DNA of 8,980 nt, taken from Oscillospiraceae bacterium (GTDB lineage Bacteria; Bacillota_A; Clostridia; Oscillospirales; Ruminococcaceae). The number at the start of each line of letters is the position of its first letter. The stretch's first letter is position 1. The notes beneath the pieces were generated by a model, which was not told where the DNA came from, did no database searches, and saw only the letters and a program-made list of their open reading frames with translations. The position numbers and the translations under genes were made by a program. Of this stretch, positions 1-7,711 are shown one piece after another. The stretch lies in NCBI GenBank assembly GCA_900766795.1, contig CAAFWX010000148.1, forward strand, positions 1-8,980. Direction: 5' to 3'.

Positions 1-1180
1 CCTTAACGGGCGCAAGCCCGATGGTTTCGATTGCGCGGACATGTCCGCCCTCGTCCTTAAGGAACTGCTTCACCGTGGTCTGAAAGATTCTGGGGTCCTG
101 ACCGAATACGGCGATGGCTTCCTCCTGACCGTAATCCGTCTTGCAGACGCGCGGCCACTCGGGCCAAGGATTGTCCTCGGTGCGGCTGTCGGGAAGCTTC
201 GGCATCATCTCAAGCTGCACAACGCTCTTGCAGCCGTGGCGGATTGCTGTGCCGACGCAGTCGTTGCCCGTGTCGCCGCCGCCGATTACCACAACGTGCT
301 GGAACTTCGCGGAGATGTAATAGCCGTCGGAAAGGTTGGAACTGGTCAGGCTCTTGGTAGTTTCTTTGAGGAAGTCAACCGCAAAGTAAATTCCCTCTGC
401 GTCACGTCCGGGTGCCTTAATATCTCTGGGATTGCCCGAGCCGCAGGCGAGAACAACCGCGTCATAGTCCTTTTTCAAAGCCTCCGCGGAGATGTCCCTG
501 CCAACGTTTACTCCGAGCCTGAACTCAACGCCCTCGTCCTTCATAAGCTGAACGCGGCGGTCAACGACCTCCTTTTCAAGCTTCATGTTGGGGATTCCGT
601 ACATCAGAAGTCCGCCCGCTCTGTCCTCGCGCTCGAACACGGTAACGTGATGTCCGCGGCGGTTAAGGCGCTGGGCGGCGGCAAGTCCCGCAGGTCCCGA
701 GCCGATTACCGCAACGCGCTTGTTGGTTCGCGTAGTGGGAGGCTGCGGCTTCATAAGCCCGTTCGCAAAAGCGTACTCAATGATGGTATACTCGTTCTCC
801 TTTACGGTAACGGGGTCGCCGTTAAGTCCGCAGGTACATGCCTTTTCACACAGCGCGGGACATACCCTCGAGGTGAACTCGGGGAAGCTGTTCGTAAGCA
901 GAAGCCGCTCAACCGCGCCGTTCATGCTGTCGGTGTAGATAAGGTCGTTCCACTCGGGGCACAGGTTGTTAAGCGGACAGCCCGCAACCATGCCGTTGTG
1001 CAGCGGCTTGCCGTACTGGCAGAAGGGTACGCCGCAGTCCATGCAGCGTGCCGCCTGCTTTTTGCGCTCCTCCATGTCAAGCGGAGTGTGGAACTCGCGA
1101 TAGGTCTTTATGCGCTCGAGAGGGTTCTGTCCCTCGTTCTCTTTTCTGTTATATTCAAGAAATCCTGTTGATTTTCCCAT
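1..1180 (-). CDS. gltD: Glutamate synthase (NADPH) small subunit GltD, 3' end cut by window edge
   Basis: The small (beta) subunit of bacterial glutamate synthase takes electrons from NADPH through FAD and passes them via two [4Fe-4S] clusters to GltB. About 393 codons are present; family members are usually about 470-495 residues, so roughly the last fifth lies beyond the left edge. Reading the minus strand from the ATG at 1180 gives MGKSTGFLEYNRK. An N-terminal cysteine-rich region follows, with Cys46, Cys49, Cys54, Cys68, Cys74, Cys107, Cys111, Cys115 and Cys117, the ferredoxin-like cluster pattern of this family. Next come a first dinucleotide-binding motif, VAVIGSGPAGLAAA (about 156-169, FAD), the GGLLMYGIPNMKL segment, and a second motif, VVVIGGGDTGNDC (NADPH). 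The gene lies 17 bases downstream of gltB and is surely co-transcribed with it. It was read directly from the sequence because the frame is open to the window edge. Related FAD/NADPH proteins such as the PreT and SudA type share this fold, but the gltB neighbour settles the call. Confidence 0.97.
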   Translation of the reverse strand, partial: MGKSTGFLEYNRKENEGQNPLERIKTYREFHTPLDMEERKKQAARCMDCGVPFCQYGKPLHNGMVAGCPLNNLCPEWNDLIYTDSMNGAVERLLLTNSFPEFTSRVCPALCEKACTCGLNGDPVTVKENEYTIIEYAFANGLMKPQPPTTRTNKRVAVIGSGPAGLAAAQRLNRRGHHVTVFEREDRAGGLLMYGIPNMKLEKEVVDRRVQLMKDEGVEFRLGVNVGRDISAEALKKDYDAVVLACGSGNPRDIKAPGRDAEGIYFAVDFLKETTKSLTSSNLSDGYYISAKFQHVVVIGGGDTGNDCVGTAIRHGCKSVVQLEMMPKLPDSRTEDNPWPEWPRVCKTDYGQEEAIAVFGQDPRIFQTTVKQFLKDEGGHVRAIETIGLAPVK

Positions 1181-1188
1181 GATTGCTG

Positions 1189-1194
1189 CTCCTT
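1189..1194 (-). promoter_or_regulatory. Ribosome binding site of gltD
   Basis: AAGGAG on the minus strand lies 8 bases before the gltD ATG at 1180, in the 17-base gap after the gltB stop codon. It fixes the gltD start and allows reinitiation or independent loading on a shared gltBD message. Confidence 0.85.
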
Positions 1195-1197
1195 CCC

Positions 1198-4100
1198 TTA
1201 CTTGGTGTTCTCGTAGAACGCGGAAATCTTTGCGTCCTCGGTGCTCATGCCCTCTGCCTCAAATGTCTTTATGCTGTTCAGCATCTTTGCATAGTCATGA
1301 GGAATTATCTTCTTGAACTTGGGGAGGAAGCTTTCAAAGTTTTCGAGAATCTCCTGTCCGCGTGCGGAATGTGTGTGCGCGGTGTGCTCTGCGATAAGCG
1401 AGCGCAGCTCCTCGATATCCTCGGGGGCAGTGACCTTGCTGAAGCCGACAAGCGACTTGTTAAGCTTTGTGTAAAGGTCGAAGTCCTCGTCGAGAACATA
1501 TGCCACGCCGCCGCTCATACCTGCGGCGAAGTTTTTGCCCGTCTTTCCGAGAATTACCGCACGGCCGCCTGTCATGTACTCACAGCCGTGGTCGCCGACT
1601 CCCTCGACAACAACCGAAGCGCCAGAATTTCTGACGCAGAAGCGCTCGCCCGCAACGCCCGCAACAAACGCCTTTCCGCTTGTCGCGCCGAACAGCGCAA
1701 CGTTGCCGATGATGATGTTCTCGCTTGGTACGAAGCGCGCGCCCTCGGGAGCGTATACCACAAGCTTTCCGCCCGAAAGTCCCTTGCCGAAATAGTCGTT
1801 GCTGTCGCCCTCAAGCTCAAGAGTAAGTCCCTTCGGGATAAACGCGCCGAAGCTTTGTCCGCCTGCGCCCTTGCACTTGATGACATAGGTGTCGTCCGCA
1901 AGAGTGTTGTAGTATTTCTTTGTAATCTCGGAGCCGAACAGCGTGCCGAGGGTTCTGTTGAGGTTGTTTACGGTAAGCTCAATCGTCTTGGGAGTGCCGT
2001 TTTCGAGAGCCTCGCGCATTGCGGGGATAATTACTCTTTCGTCGATTGTTTCATTAAGCTTGAAGTCAAAGGCTTCGCCTGCAACGAAGTGAGCGGGTGC
2101 GCCTGCGTAGGGGTTTTCGAGGATTGCGGACATGTCAATCTTTGCCGCCTTGTGTCCCTCGGCAAAGTCGCGTTTCTTAAGCAGGTCGCTTCTTCCCACC
2201 ATCTCATCAACGGTTCTCACGCCAAGCTTTGCCATGTACTCGCGAAGCTCCATTGCGATAAAGCGCATGAAGTTTACGACATACTCGGGCTTGCCCTTGA
2301 AGCGCTTTCTAAGCTCGGGGTTCTGGGTTGCTACGCCCACGGGGCAGGTGTCAAGGTTGCACACGCGCATCATAACGCAGCCCATTGTTACCAGCGGAGC
2401 GGTCGCGAAGCCGAACTCCTCTGCGCCGAGAAGCGCTGCCACGGCAACGTCGCGTCCTGTCATCATCTTGCCGTCGGTTTCGATGACAACCTTGCTTCTA
2501 AGACCGTTCATGATAAGCGTTCTGTGGGTTTCTGCAAGTCCAAGCTCCCACGGAAGTCCCGCGTTGTGGATAGAGCTTCCCGGAGCTGCGCCCGTGCCGC
2601 CGTCATAGCCCGAAATCAGCACTACGCCCGCGCCTGCCTTTGCAACGCCTGCGGCAACGGTGCCGACGCCTACCTCGGAAACCAGCTTCACGGAAATTCT
2701 CGCGTCCTTGTTCGCGTTCTTGAGGTCGTAGATAAGCTGCGCCAAATCCTCGATGGAATAGATATCGTGGTGAGGAGGGGGCGAAATGAGCGCAACACCG
2801 GGCGTGGAGTGTCTGGTCTTAGCAATCCACGGGTATACCTTCTTTGCGGGGAGGTGTCCGCCCTCGCCGGGCTTTGCGCCCTGCGCCATTTTTATCTGAA
2901 TCTCCTTTGCAGAGGTGAGGTATTTGCTGGTTACGCCGAAACGTCCCGAGGCAACCTGCTTGATTGCGGAGCACTTGTCCTCCTCGCTGCCGGCAGTCAC
3001 GATACGCTCTAAATCCTCGCCGCCCTCGCCCGAATTGGACTTACCGCCAATCATATTCATTGCGACAGCCATGCACTCGTGGGCTTCCTGCGAGATGGAG
3101 CCGTAGGACATTGCGCCTGTCTTGAAGCGCTTCATAATGCTCTCAACGCTCTCAACCTCGTCAAGCGGGATTCCGCCGTCCTCGGGGAAATTAAAGTCGA
3201 GCGTGCTCCTAAGTGTAAGATTCTTGGTTTCGTCGTTGAGCGCGGCAGAGTACTTCTTGAAAAGGTCGTAGTTATCCGTCCATGTTGCCTGCTGGAGCAG
3301 GTGAATGGTGAGCGGATTGTACATGTGCTCCTCCTTGCCGCTTCTGGACTTGTGGGAGCCTATGCTTTCGATTGCGTCGTTTACGGTAAGGTCGCGGGGG
3401 TCAAACGCAGCGTCATGCAGCGCAACAACCTGCGCACTGATGTCGTCGAGGTCGATTCCTCCGACGCGGCTTACGGTATTCGGGAAATACTCGTCCACAA
3501 CGCTCTTGGCGATACCGAGCGCTTCAAAAATCTTCGAGCCTTGGTAGGACTGGATAGTGGAAATACCCATCTTGGAGGCAATCTTTACTATGCCGTCAAC
3601 AATTGCCTTGACATACGCGTCAAGCGCAACGGTGTACTCCTTGTCAAGCGCTCTTGTTTTGGTAAGGTCGAGCAGGGTGTCCATCGCGAGATAGGGGTTT
3701 ACCGCACTCGCGCCAAAGCCGAGAAGCGTTGCGAAGTGGTGCACCTCGGTCGGCTCTGCGGTTTCAAGAATGATGGACATTGCGGTGCTCATTCTCGTCT
3801 TTACAAGGTGGCTTTGCAGCGCGGAGGTTGCAAGCAGCGAGGGAATAGCAAGGTGGTTCTTGTCTACACCGCGGTCGGAGAGAATGAGAATCGTTGCGCC
3901 GTTTTCGTGCGCTTCGTCTGCCTGCTTATAGAGGTTTTCGATTGCTTCCTTGAGGGTAACTGCACCCTTTTCATAGAGCATGGAGATTTCCGCTGTTTTA
4001 AGTCCGTCAATCTTTGCGGAGCGAATCTTCATAAGGTCGAGATTAGTAAGCACGGGATTCTTTATCTGAAGAACAAGACAGTTGTTCTCGTCCTCCTCAA

Positions 4101-5763
4101 GAATGTTGCCCGATGCGCCGAGGTATACGGTGGTGTCGGTGATTACGCTCTCGCGGATTGCGTCGATAGGCGGGTTGGTTACCTGCGCAAAAAGCTGCTT
4201 GAAGTAGTCGAAAAGCGGAGGGTGATTCTTGGAGAGCGGAGGAATGGGGGTATCCGTTCCCATCGCCATGGTAGGCTCTGAGCCGTTCAGCGCCATGGGA
4301 ATAAGCACACTTCTTATGCTCTCAAAGGTGTAGCCAAACGCGTGCTGCAAGCGCTCAAGCTCCTCGCCCTTAATGCGCTCGGGCTTCTTGTTCGGAATCT
4401 TGAACTCAACAAGCGGGTGGAGGTTGTGGTCAAGCCACTCGCCGTAGGGCTGGCGCTTGGCATAGTAGCTCTTGATGTCCTCGTCCTCGATAATCTCGCC
4501 CCTTTGCAGGTCAACGAGAAGCATTTTGCCGGGGTGCAGCCTTTCCTTTCTGACAATATTCTCAGCAGGAATGTCAATAGAGCCAACCTCGGAGGCAAGG
4601 ATAAGGTAGCTGTTTCCGTTCGGCTCCTCGGTGATGTAATATCTCGAGGGGCGAAGTCCGTTTCTGTCAAGCACGGCGCCGATTCTGTCGCCGTCGGTGA
4701 AAATGATGGAAGCGGGACCGTCCCACGGCTCCATCATGGTTGCGTAATACTGGTAGAATGCGCGCTTCTCGCGGGACATGGTCTTGTCGTACTGCCACGG
4801 CTCGGGGATAAGCGTCATAACCGCGAGGGGAAGCTCCACTCCCGCCATGGTCATGAACTCAAGCGTGTTATCCAGACGCGCGGAGTCGGAGCCTGTCACG
4901 TCAAGGATAGGCACGATGTCTTTCATGCGGTCGCTGAGCAGCTTGCTGCGCAGAATGTTCTCGCGGGAGAGCATTTTGTCCGCGTTGCCCGTGATGGTGT
5001 TAATCTCGCCGTTATGTACGATAAGGCGGTTGGGGTGGGAGCGCTGCCAGCTGGGGTTGGTGTTGGTGGAGAAACGCGAGTGCACGATTCCCACCGCGCT
5101 CTCATAGTCCTTGCTGTCGAGGTCGCGATAGAACTTTCTGAGCTGCTCAACAAGGAACATTCCCTTATATACAATAGTGCGCGACGAGCAGGAGCAAACG
5201 TAGGTTTCCCTCTCCTGCTTCTCAAACACCATTCTTGCAACATAAAGCTTTCTGTCGAAAGCAAGACCCTTTTCGCAGTCGTCGGGCTTCTTTATAAAAG
5301 CCTGCATGATAGTGGGCATACTTTCGAGCGCCTTTGAACCGAGTACAGCGGAGTTTATCGGCACCTTTCTCCAGCCCAGAAATTCCAGACCCTCGTTTTC
5401 AAGCGTCTTTTCAAATACCGACATTGCCTTCTTCGTTTTCTCCTCGCTCTGAGGGAAGAAGAACATCGCGATTCCGTACTCGCGCTCGCCGCCAACGGTG
5501 ATTCCGCAATCCGCAGCCGCTTTTTTGAAGAAGCTGTGGGAGATTTGCAGAAGTATTCCCACGCCGTCGCCTGTCTTTCCCTCTGCGTCCTTTCCTGCGC
5601 GGTGCTCAAGGGTTTCCACGATTTTCAGCGCGTTGTCCACAACCGTGTGGTCAGGCTTGCCGCTGAGATTCACCACTGCGCCAATTCCGCAGTTTTCGTG
5701 CTCAAAGCGGGGGTCGTAAAGACCGTCTTTTGCGAAGGGTTCCTGTACTCGATAGTTGTCCAT
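1198..5763 (-). CDS. gltB: Glutamate synthase large subunit GltB
   Basis: The large (alpha) subunit hydrolyses glutamine in an N-terminal amidotransferase site, channels ammonia, and reductively aminates 2-oxoglutarate at FMN; with GltD it makes NADPH-GOGAT in the cytoplasm. The product is 1521 aa, normal for the family. Class II (Ntn) amidotransferase domain, about 25-430: the catalytic Cys25 in EHENCGIGA becomes the N-terminus once the 24-residue propeptide is removed, and HSRFSTNTNPSW (228-239) and HNGEINT (250-256) are substrate-site motifs. A linking central domain is followed by the FMN/2-oxoglutarate domain, about 860-1230, with KTGAMSYGSISQEAH (881-895), KPGEGGHLP (964-972) and SGYDGGTGAAP (1051-1061). 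Cys1129, Cys1135 and Cys1140 (CX5CX4C) ligate the [3Fe-4S] cluster. The C-terminal GXGXG beta-helix covers about 1260-1430. The start at 5763 was chosen because AAAGGAG sits 7 bases upstream and it gives the usual short propeptide. The frame stays open far upstream, but that stretch contains the promoter. Ends in TAA; gltD follows. Confidence 0.98.
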   Translation of the reverse strand: MDNYRVQEPFAKDGLYDPRFEHENCGIGAVVNLSGKPDHTVVDNALKIVETLEHRAGKDAEGKTGDGVGILLQISHSFFKKAAADCGITVGGEREYGIAMFFFPQSEEKTKKAMSVFEKTLENEGLEFLGWRKVPINSAVLGSKALESMPTIMQAFIKKPDDCEKGLAFDRKLYVARMVFEKQERETYVCSCSSRTIVYKGMFLVEQLRKFYRDLDSKDYESAVGIVHSRFSTNTNPSWQRSHPNRLIVHNGEINTITGNADKMLSRENILRSKLLSDRMKDIVPILDVTGSDSARLDNTLEFMTMAGVELPLAVMTLIPEPWQYDKTMSREKRAFYQYYATMMEPWDGPASIIFTDGDRIGAVLDRNGLRPSRYYITEEPNGNSYLILASEVGSIDIPAENIVRKERLHPGKMLLVDLQRGEIIEDEDIKSYYAKRQPYGEWLDHNLHPLVEFKIPNKKPERIKGEELERLQHAFGYTFESIRSVLIPMALNGSEPTMAMGTDTPIPPLSKNHPPLFDYFKQLFAQVTNPPIDAIRESVITDTTVYLGASGNILEEDENNCLVLQIKNPVLTNLDLMKIRSAKIDGLKTAEISMLYEKGAVTLKEAIENLYKQADEAHENGATILILSDRGVDKNHLAIPSLLATSALQSHLVKTRMSTAMSIILETAEPTEVHHFATLLGFGASAVNPYLAMDTLLDLTKTRALDKEYTVALDAYVKAIVDGIVKIASKMGISTIQSYQGSKIFEALGIAKSVVDEYFPNTVSRVGGIDLDDISAQVVALHDAAFDPRDLTVNDAIESIGSHKSRSGKEEHMYNPLTIHLLQQATWTDNYDLFKKYSAALNDETKNLTLRSTLDFNFPEDGGIPLDEVESVESIMKRFKTGAMSYGSISQEAHECMAVAMNMIGGKSNSGEGGEDLERIVTAGSEEDKCSAIKQVASGRFGVTSKYLTSAKEIQIKMAQGAKPGEGGHLPAKKVYPWIAKTRHSTPGVALISPPPHHDIYSIEDLAQLIYDLKNANKDARISVKLVSEVGVGTVAAGVAKAGAGVVLISGYDGGTGAAPGSSIHNAGLPWELGLAETHRTLIMNGLRSKVVIETDGKMMTGRDVAVAALLGAEEFGFATAPLVTMGCVMMRVCNLDTCPVGVATQNPELRKRFKGKPEYVVNFMRFIAMELREYMAKLGVRTVDEMVGRSDLLKKRDFAEGHKAAKIDMSAILENPYAGAPAHFVAGEAFDFKLNETIDERVIIPAMREALENGTPKTIELTVNNLNRTLGTLFGSEITKKYYNTLADDTYVIKCKGAGGQSFGAFIPKGLTLELEGDSNDYFGKGLSGGKLVVYAPEGARFVPSENIIIGNVALFGATSGKAFVAGVAGERFCVRNSGASVVVEGVGDHGCEYMTGGRAVILGKTGKNFAAGMSGGVAYVLDEDFDLYTKLNKSLVGFSKVTAPEDIEELRSLIAEHTAHTHSARGQEILENFESFLPKFKKIIPHDYAKMLNSIKTFEAEGMSTEDAKISAFYENTK

Positions 5764-5770
5764 AACAAAA

Positions 5771-5777
5771 CTCCTTT
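5771..5777 (-). promoter_or_regulatory. Ribosome binding site of gltB
   Basis: AAAGGAG on the minus strand is 7 bases before the ATG at 5763. It decides between several in-frame ATGs; the next one upstream, at 5787, has only an A-rich stretch before it and no Shine-Dalgarno match. The motif lies inside a small AT-rich inverted repeat, AACAAA-GGAGT-TTTGTT (5764-5780), which would put it in a weak hairpin loop. Confidence 0.85.
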
Positions 5778-5845
5778 GTTCTGCCATTTTTTCTTTTTCG
5801 TGTTTCATTTTGTCATAACACGCGTTTGGCATCTGTAACAAATTC

Positions 5846-5874
5846 ATTGTATCACACATAGATTCTATTGTCAA
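5846..5874 (-). promoter_or_regulatory. Housekeeping (SigA-type) promoter of gltBD
   Basis: On the minus strand a perfect -35 box TTGACA (5869-5874) is separated by 17 bases from the -10 box TACAAT (5846-5851), and a TG dinucleotide one base before the -10 gives an extended -10. Transcription would start near 5839, leaving a leader of about 75 bases that is rich in A and holds no recognised riboswitch. No clear operator was found, although regulation by nitrogen status would be expected for this operon. Confidence 0.85.
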
Positions 5875-6109
5875 GTATTTTTGCAAGATTTTTTCTTTTA
5901 TATTGCATTTTTCTTTGAATTTCCTTATAATACTGGTAATTATCGCTAAAAGAACCGCAAACAGTGCAACGTTATTTTGATTTCCTTCACCATTTGAAAA
6001 TTTTTCGATGTTTGGCAGCGCGCAGCGCTTTGTTTCAGAAAATGAACATGCGCCGTTCCATTTTGACAGCGCAGCCATTAGCTTCTTGCATATTCTCATG
6101 ATATTGGGC
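5875..6109. other. AT-rich intergenic spacer without a supported gene
   Basis: This is the part of the 385-base gap between gltB and the SIR2-like gene that is not covered by the gltB promoter and leader or by the upstream terminator. No gene with a convincing ribosome binding site was found on either strand. A short perfect inverted repeat, AGCGC-GCA-GCGCT (6017-6029), lies within it. The minus-strand frame of gltB is open through the whole spacer (see findings). No RNA gene was recognised. Confidence 0.6.
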
Positions 6110-6139
6110 AAAAAAGAATCCCCCGCTTTCAGGCAGGGG
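6110..6139 (-). terminator. Intrinsic terminator of the DUF4236-exonuclease-SIR2 operon
   Basis: On the minus strand, 9 bases after the SIR2-like stop codon, CCCCTGC (6133-6139) pairs with GCGGGGG (6120-6126) around the six-base loop CTGAAA. This gives a 7-bp stem with one T-G wobble. It is followed by ATTC and then six T residues (6110-6115). Position and form fit Rho-independent termination of the three-gene operon and insulate it from gltBD. Confidence 0.85.
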
Positions 6140-6148
6140 CAGGAAGAA

Positions 6149-7060
6149 TCATCTGTGCAGCTTTCGGATAATATCGGCAACCGCCGCTTCGTAAAATGAC
6201 GGGAAGTCGATTTCGCCCTTTGCCGCGTCAAAACCGAGGTCCTTGTGCTTAACGTCAAGCACTCTCAGCAGCTCGAGTTTTTCGTCATAGTCGGCGAAAC
6301 GCGGCTCGTAGAAATACACCTTGCCGTGCAGGGTTTCCTCGCGGTGCTTTCTGTTTAAAAGCCACCACAAATCCATCTCGCTCTGGTCGAAGCCGAAGCC
6401 GAGAACGTAGATATACCCCGTCACAAACGCGTCCACCCAGCTTTTCTGCGGAACGCCCGCTTCGCTTCGGTGCCAGTAGGTGTAGGAGTTCTGGCGGCGC
6501 TTTATCAGGTCCTTTATTCTGTACAGCAGGTTGCCGTAATAGTAATGTCCCAGCACCATGCTGTTGGGCTTTCGCGCCTCGCCATGAATGTGGTAGACCC
6601 TGTTCGGCGTGCCCTCATAATCCGCTTTGTTATAGGTGTGCAGCATACACTGCGCCTCGCACTTCCTGACCTCAATTGTGTGCGCGGCAAGCTTTCGGAC
6701 AGTATTTTCGGATATCGTTTCAAGGTTCAGGGCGGCTATCTCCAGCTCATAGCTGTAATTGGTGGTGAGGATACAATCAAAGCCCGCAGACAGCAGCGCT
6801 TGCAGCATTCGGCGGTGGCGCTCGCTTGTCACCTGCCCGAAGAAGTAGTCCTTGTGCTGCTTCATCACGACATCAACCTTGTCCTCGGTAATCAGTATCG
6901 CTTTCAGCGGCGCGGGGCAATCAAGGTCGCGCGCGGGCTTTTTTCGCTTGTCCTCGTCGCTTCGTGTGTCAATCCGCTCAAGAAACTCCTGCCACGAATC
7001 CGCACCGAACGCCTGATTCAGCCCGTTTCCCAGAAGCAGAACCCTCGGAAGCCTTGCCAT
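6149..7060 (-). CDS. SIR2-like protein (predicted NAD-binding, possible NADase)
   Basis: A 303-aa soluble protein with the motif order of the SIR2-like superfamily (SIR2_2-type). The glycine-rich N-terminal loop LLLGNGLNQAF (8-18) replaces the GAGIS of classical sirtuins. ILTTNYSYELE (97-107) carries the Asn (N101) equivalent to that of the sirtuin TQN motif. YHIHGE (156-161) supplies the likely catalytic His159. YVLGFGFDQSEMD (218-230) matches the late nucleotide-binding loop. There is no zinc-ribbon Cys4 module, which argues against a protein deacylase and fits the NAD-hydrolysing SIR2 proteins known from phage defence (ThsA, DSR, SIR2-APAZ and others); NADase activity here is inference. 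No signal peptide or membrane segment is seen. AGGAGA (7069-7074) is 8 bases before the ATG. It is the last gene of the operon, 33 bases after the exonuclease stop, with a terminator just beyond. The natural substrate and partner are unknown. Confidence 0.8.
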   Translation of the reverse strand: MARLPRVLLLGNGLNQAFGADSWQEFLERIDTRSDEDKRKKPARDLDCPAPLKAILITEDKVDVVMKQHKDYFFGQVTSERHRRMLQALLSAGFDCILTTNYSYELEIAALNLETISENTVRKLAAHTIEVRKCEAQCMLHTYNKADYEGTPNRVYHIHGEARKPNSMVLGHYYYGNLLYRIKDLIKRRQNSYTYWHRSEAGVPQKSWVDAFVTGYIYVLGFGFDQSEMDLWWLLNRKHREETLHGKVYFYEPRFADYDEKLELLRVLDVKHKDLGFDAAKGEIDFPSFYEAAVADIIRKLHR

Positions 7061-7068
7061 TTTTCACA

Positions 7069-7074
7069 TCTCCT
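7069..7074 (-). promoter_or_regulatory. Ribosome binding site of the SIR2-like gene
   Basis: AGGAGA on the minus strand, 8 bases before the ATG at 7060, lies in the 33-base gap after the exonuclease stop codon. It supports this start and translation from the shared operon message. Confidence 0.75.
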
Positions 7075-7093
7075 AAATCTATTAAATCCATTT

Positions 7094-7711
7094 TCAGACG
7101 GTACTTTTTCTGCGCGATGTGCGCGAAAACGACTTGCAGAAGTCCTCCTCGGTTTCTCCCCTGTCAAGAACAAGCTGCTTCATGCGCTCCATCACAGCGG
7201 CGCAGATAAGGCAGTCGGTTTCGGCGCGGTGCGCACCAACTGTGGAGATTCCGAGGTGCGCCGCAACGGTGGTCTGCTTGTGGTCGGGCAGCTCGGGAAG
7301 CAGCCTTCGCGTCATGCGAAGCACGTCCACAAAGTCGTTCGTCAGCGGGCGATTGTGGCAGCACATCATCGCGTCATACAGATAATTCACATCGAAATTC
7401 ACGTTATACCCGACGATAATGTCACGCCCAAGAAAGCTGTCAAACGCTTCGATTGCTTCGGCTATCCTCGGTGCGTCAGCCGTCATCGCGTTGGTTATCC
7501 CCGTGAGGTTGGTGATGACCCTGCCGATACGCCGATTCGGCTTGACAAGCGTGGAAAAGGTTTCAACGCGTTTTCCCTGCGCAAATCTCACTGCGGATAT
7601 TTCTATTATTTCGCTGTCCGCTGGGCTCATTCCTGTGGTTTCGATATCCACCACGACAAATCTCTGCGGAAACGCAACAATGCTGCCGCCCTTAAAGGGC
7701 CGCGCCGTCAT
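7094..7711 (-). CDS. DEDDh-family 3'-5' exonuclease (DnaQ/PolC epsilon-like)
   Basis: A 205-aa stand-alone exonuclease of the DnaQ-like (RNase T) superfamily that should remove nucleotides from 3' ends of DNA or RNA with two metal ions. All five catalytic residues are visible: Asp22 and Glu24 in FVVVDIETTG (Exo I), Asp107 in GYNVNFDVNYLYD (Exo II), and His161 plus Asp166 in GAHRAETD (Exo III, the h variant). The segment LVKPNRRIG...LTGIT (about 55-73) is typical of the PolC/epsilon type. The domain fills almost the whole protein, leaving a basic tail, SFSRTSRRKSTV (194-205). No polymerase, BRCT or helicase domain is attached. Its ATG overlaps the stop of the DUF4236 gene by four bases (ATGA, 7708-7711), with AGGTGG and GGAGG just upstream, so translation is probably coupled. 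Substrate, DNA or RNA, repair or another role, cannot be told from sequence. Confidence 0.9.
   Translation of the reverse strand: MTARPFKGGSIVAFPQRFVVVDIETTGMSPADSEIIEISAVRFAQGKRVETFSTLVKPNRRIGRVITNLTGITNAMTADAPRIAEAIEAFDSFLGRDIIVGYNVNFDVNYLYDAMMCCHNRPLTNDFVDVLRMTRRLLPELPDHKQTTVAAHLGISTVGAHRAETDCLICAAVMERMKQLVLDRGETEEDFCKSFSRTSRRKSTV

Noticed and set aside
41..1171. Plus-strand open frame of 376 codons opposite gltD
   Set aside because: It lies fully antisense to gltD, whose minus-strand protein has all family motifs. It is a by-product of the codon bias of the real gene.
1183..3012. Plus-strand open frame of 609 codons opposite gltB (and similar frames at 3079-4281 and 4342-5337)
   Set aside because: Antisense to the clearly real GltB. 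The translations are low-complexity mixtures rich in Val, Leu, Ala and Cys with no recognisable domain, and no ribosome binding site was evident.
5764..5839. Possible riboswitch or T-box in the gltB leader
   Set aside because: The leader is only about 75 bases, A-rich, with no anti-terminator/terminator pair and no resemblance to the glutamine riboswitch or a T-box that I can see.
6017..6029. Perfect short inverted repeat AGCGC-GCA-GCGCT
   Set aside because: A 5-bp stem with no following T run is too small to call a terminator or regulatory site and is easily due to chance.
6008..6199. Plus-strand 63-codon frame in the spacer before gltB
   Set aside because: It crosses the operon terminator and the end of the SIR2-like gene, has no ribosome binding site and no promoter that I could see.
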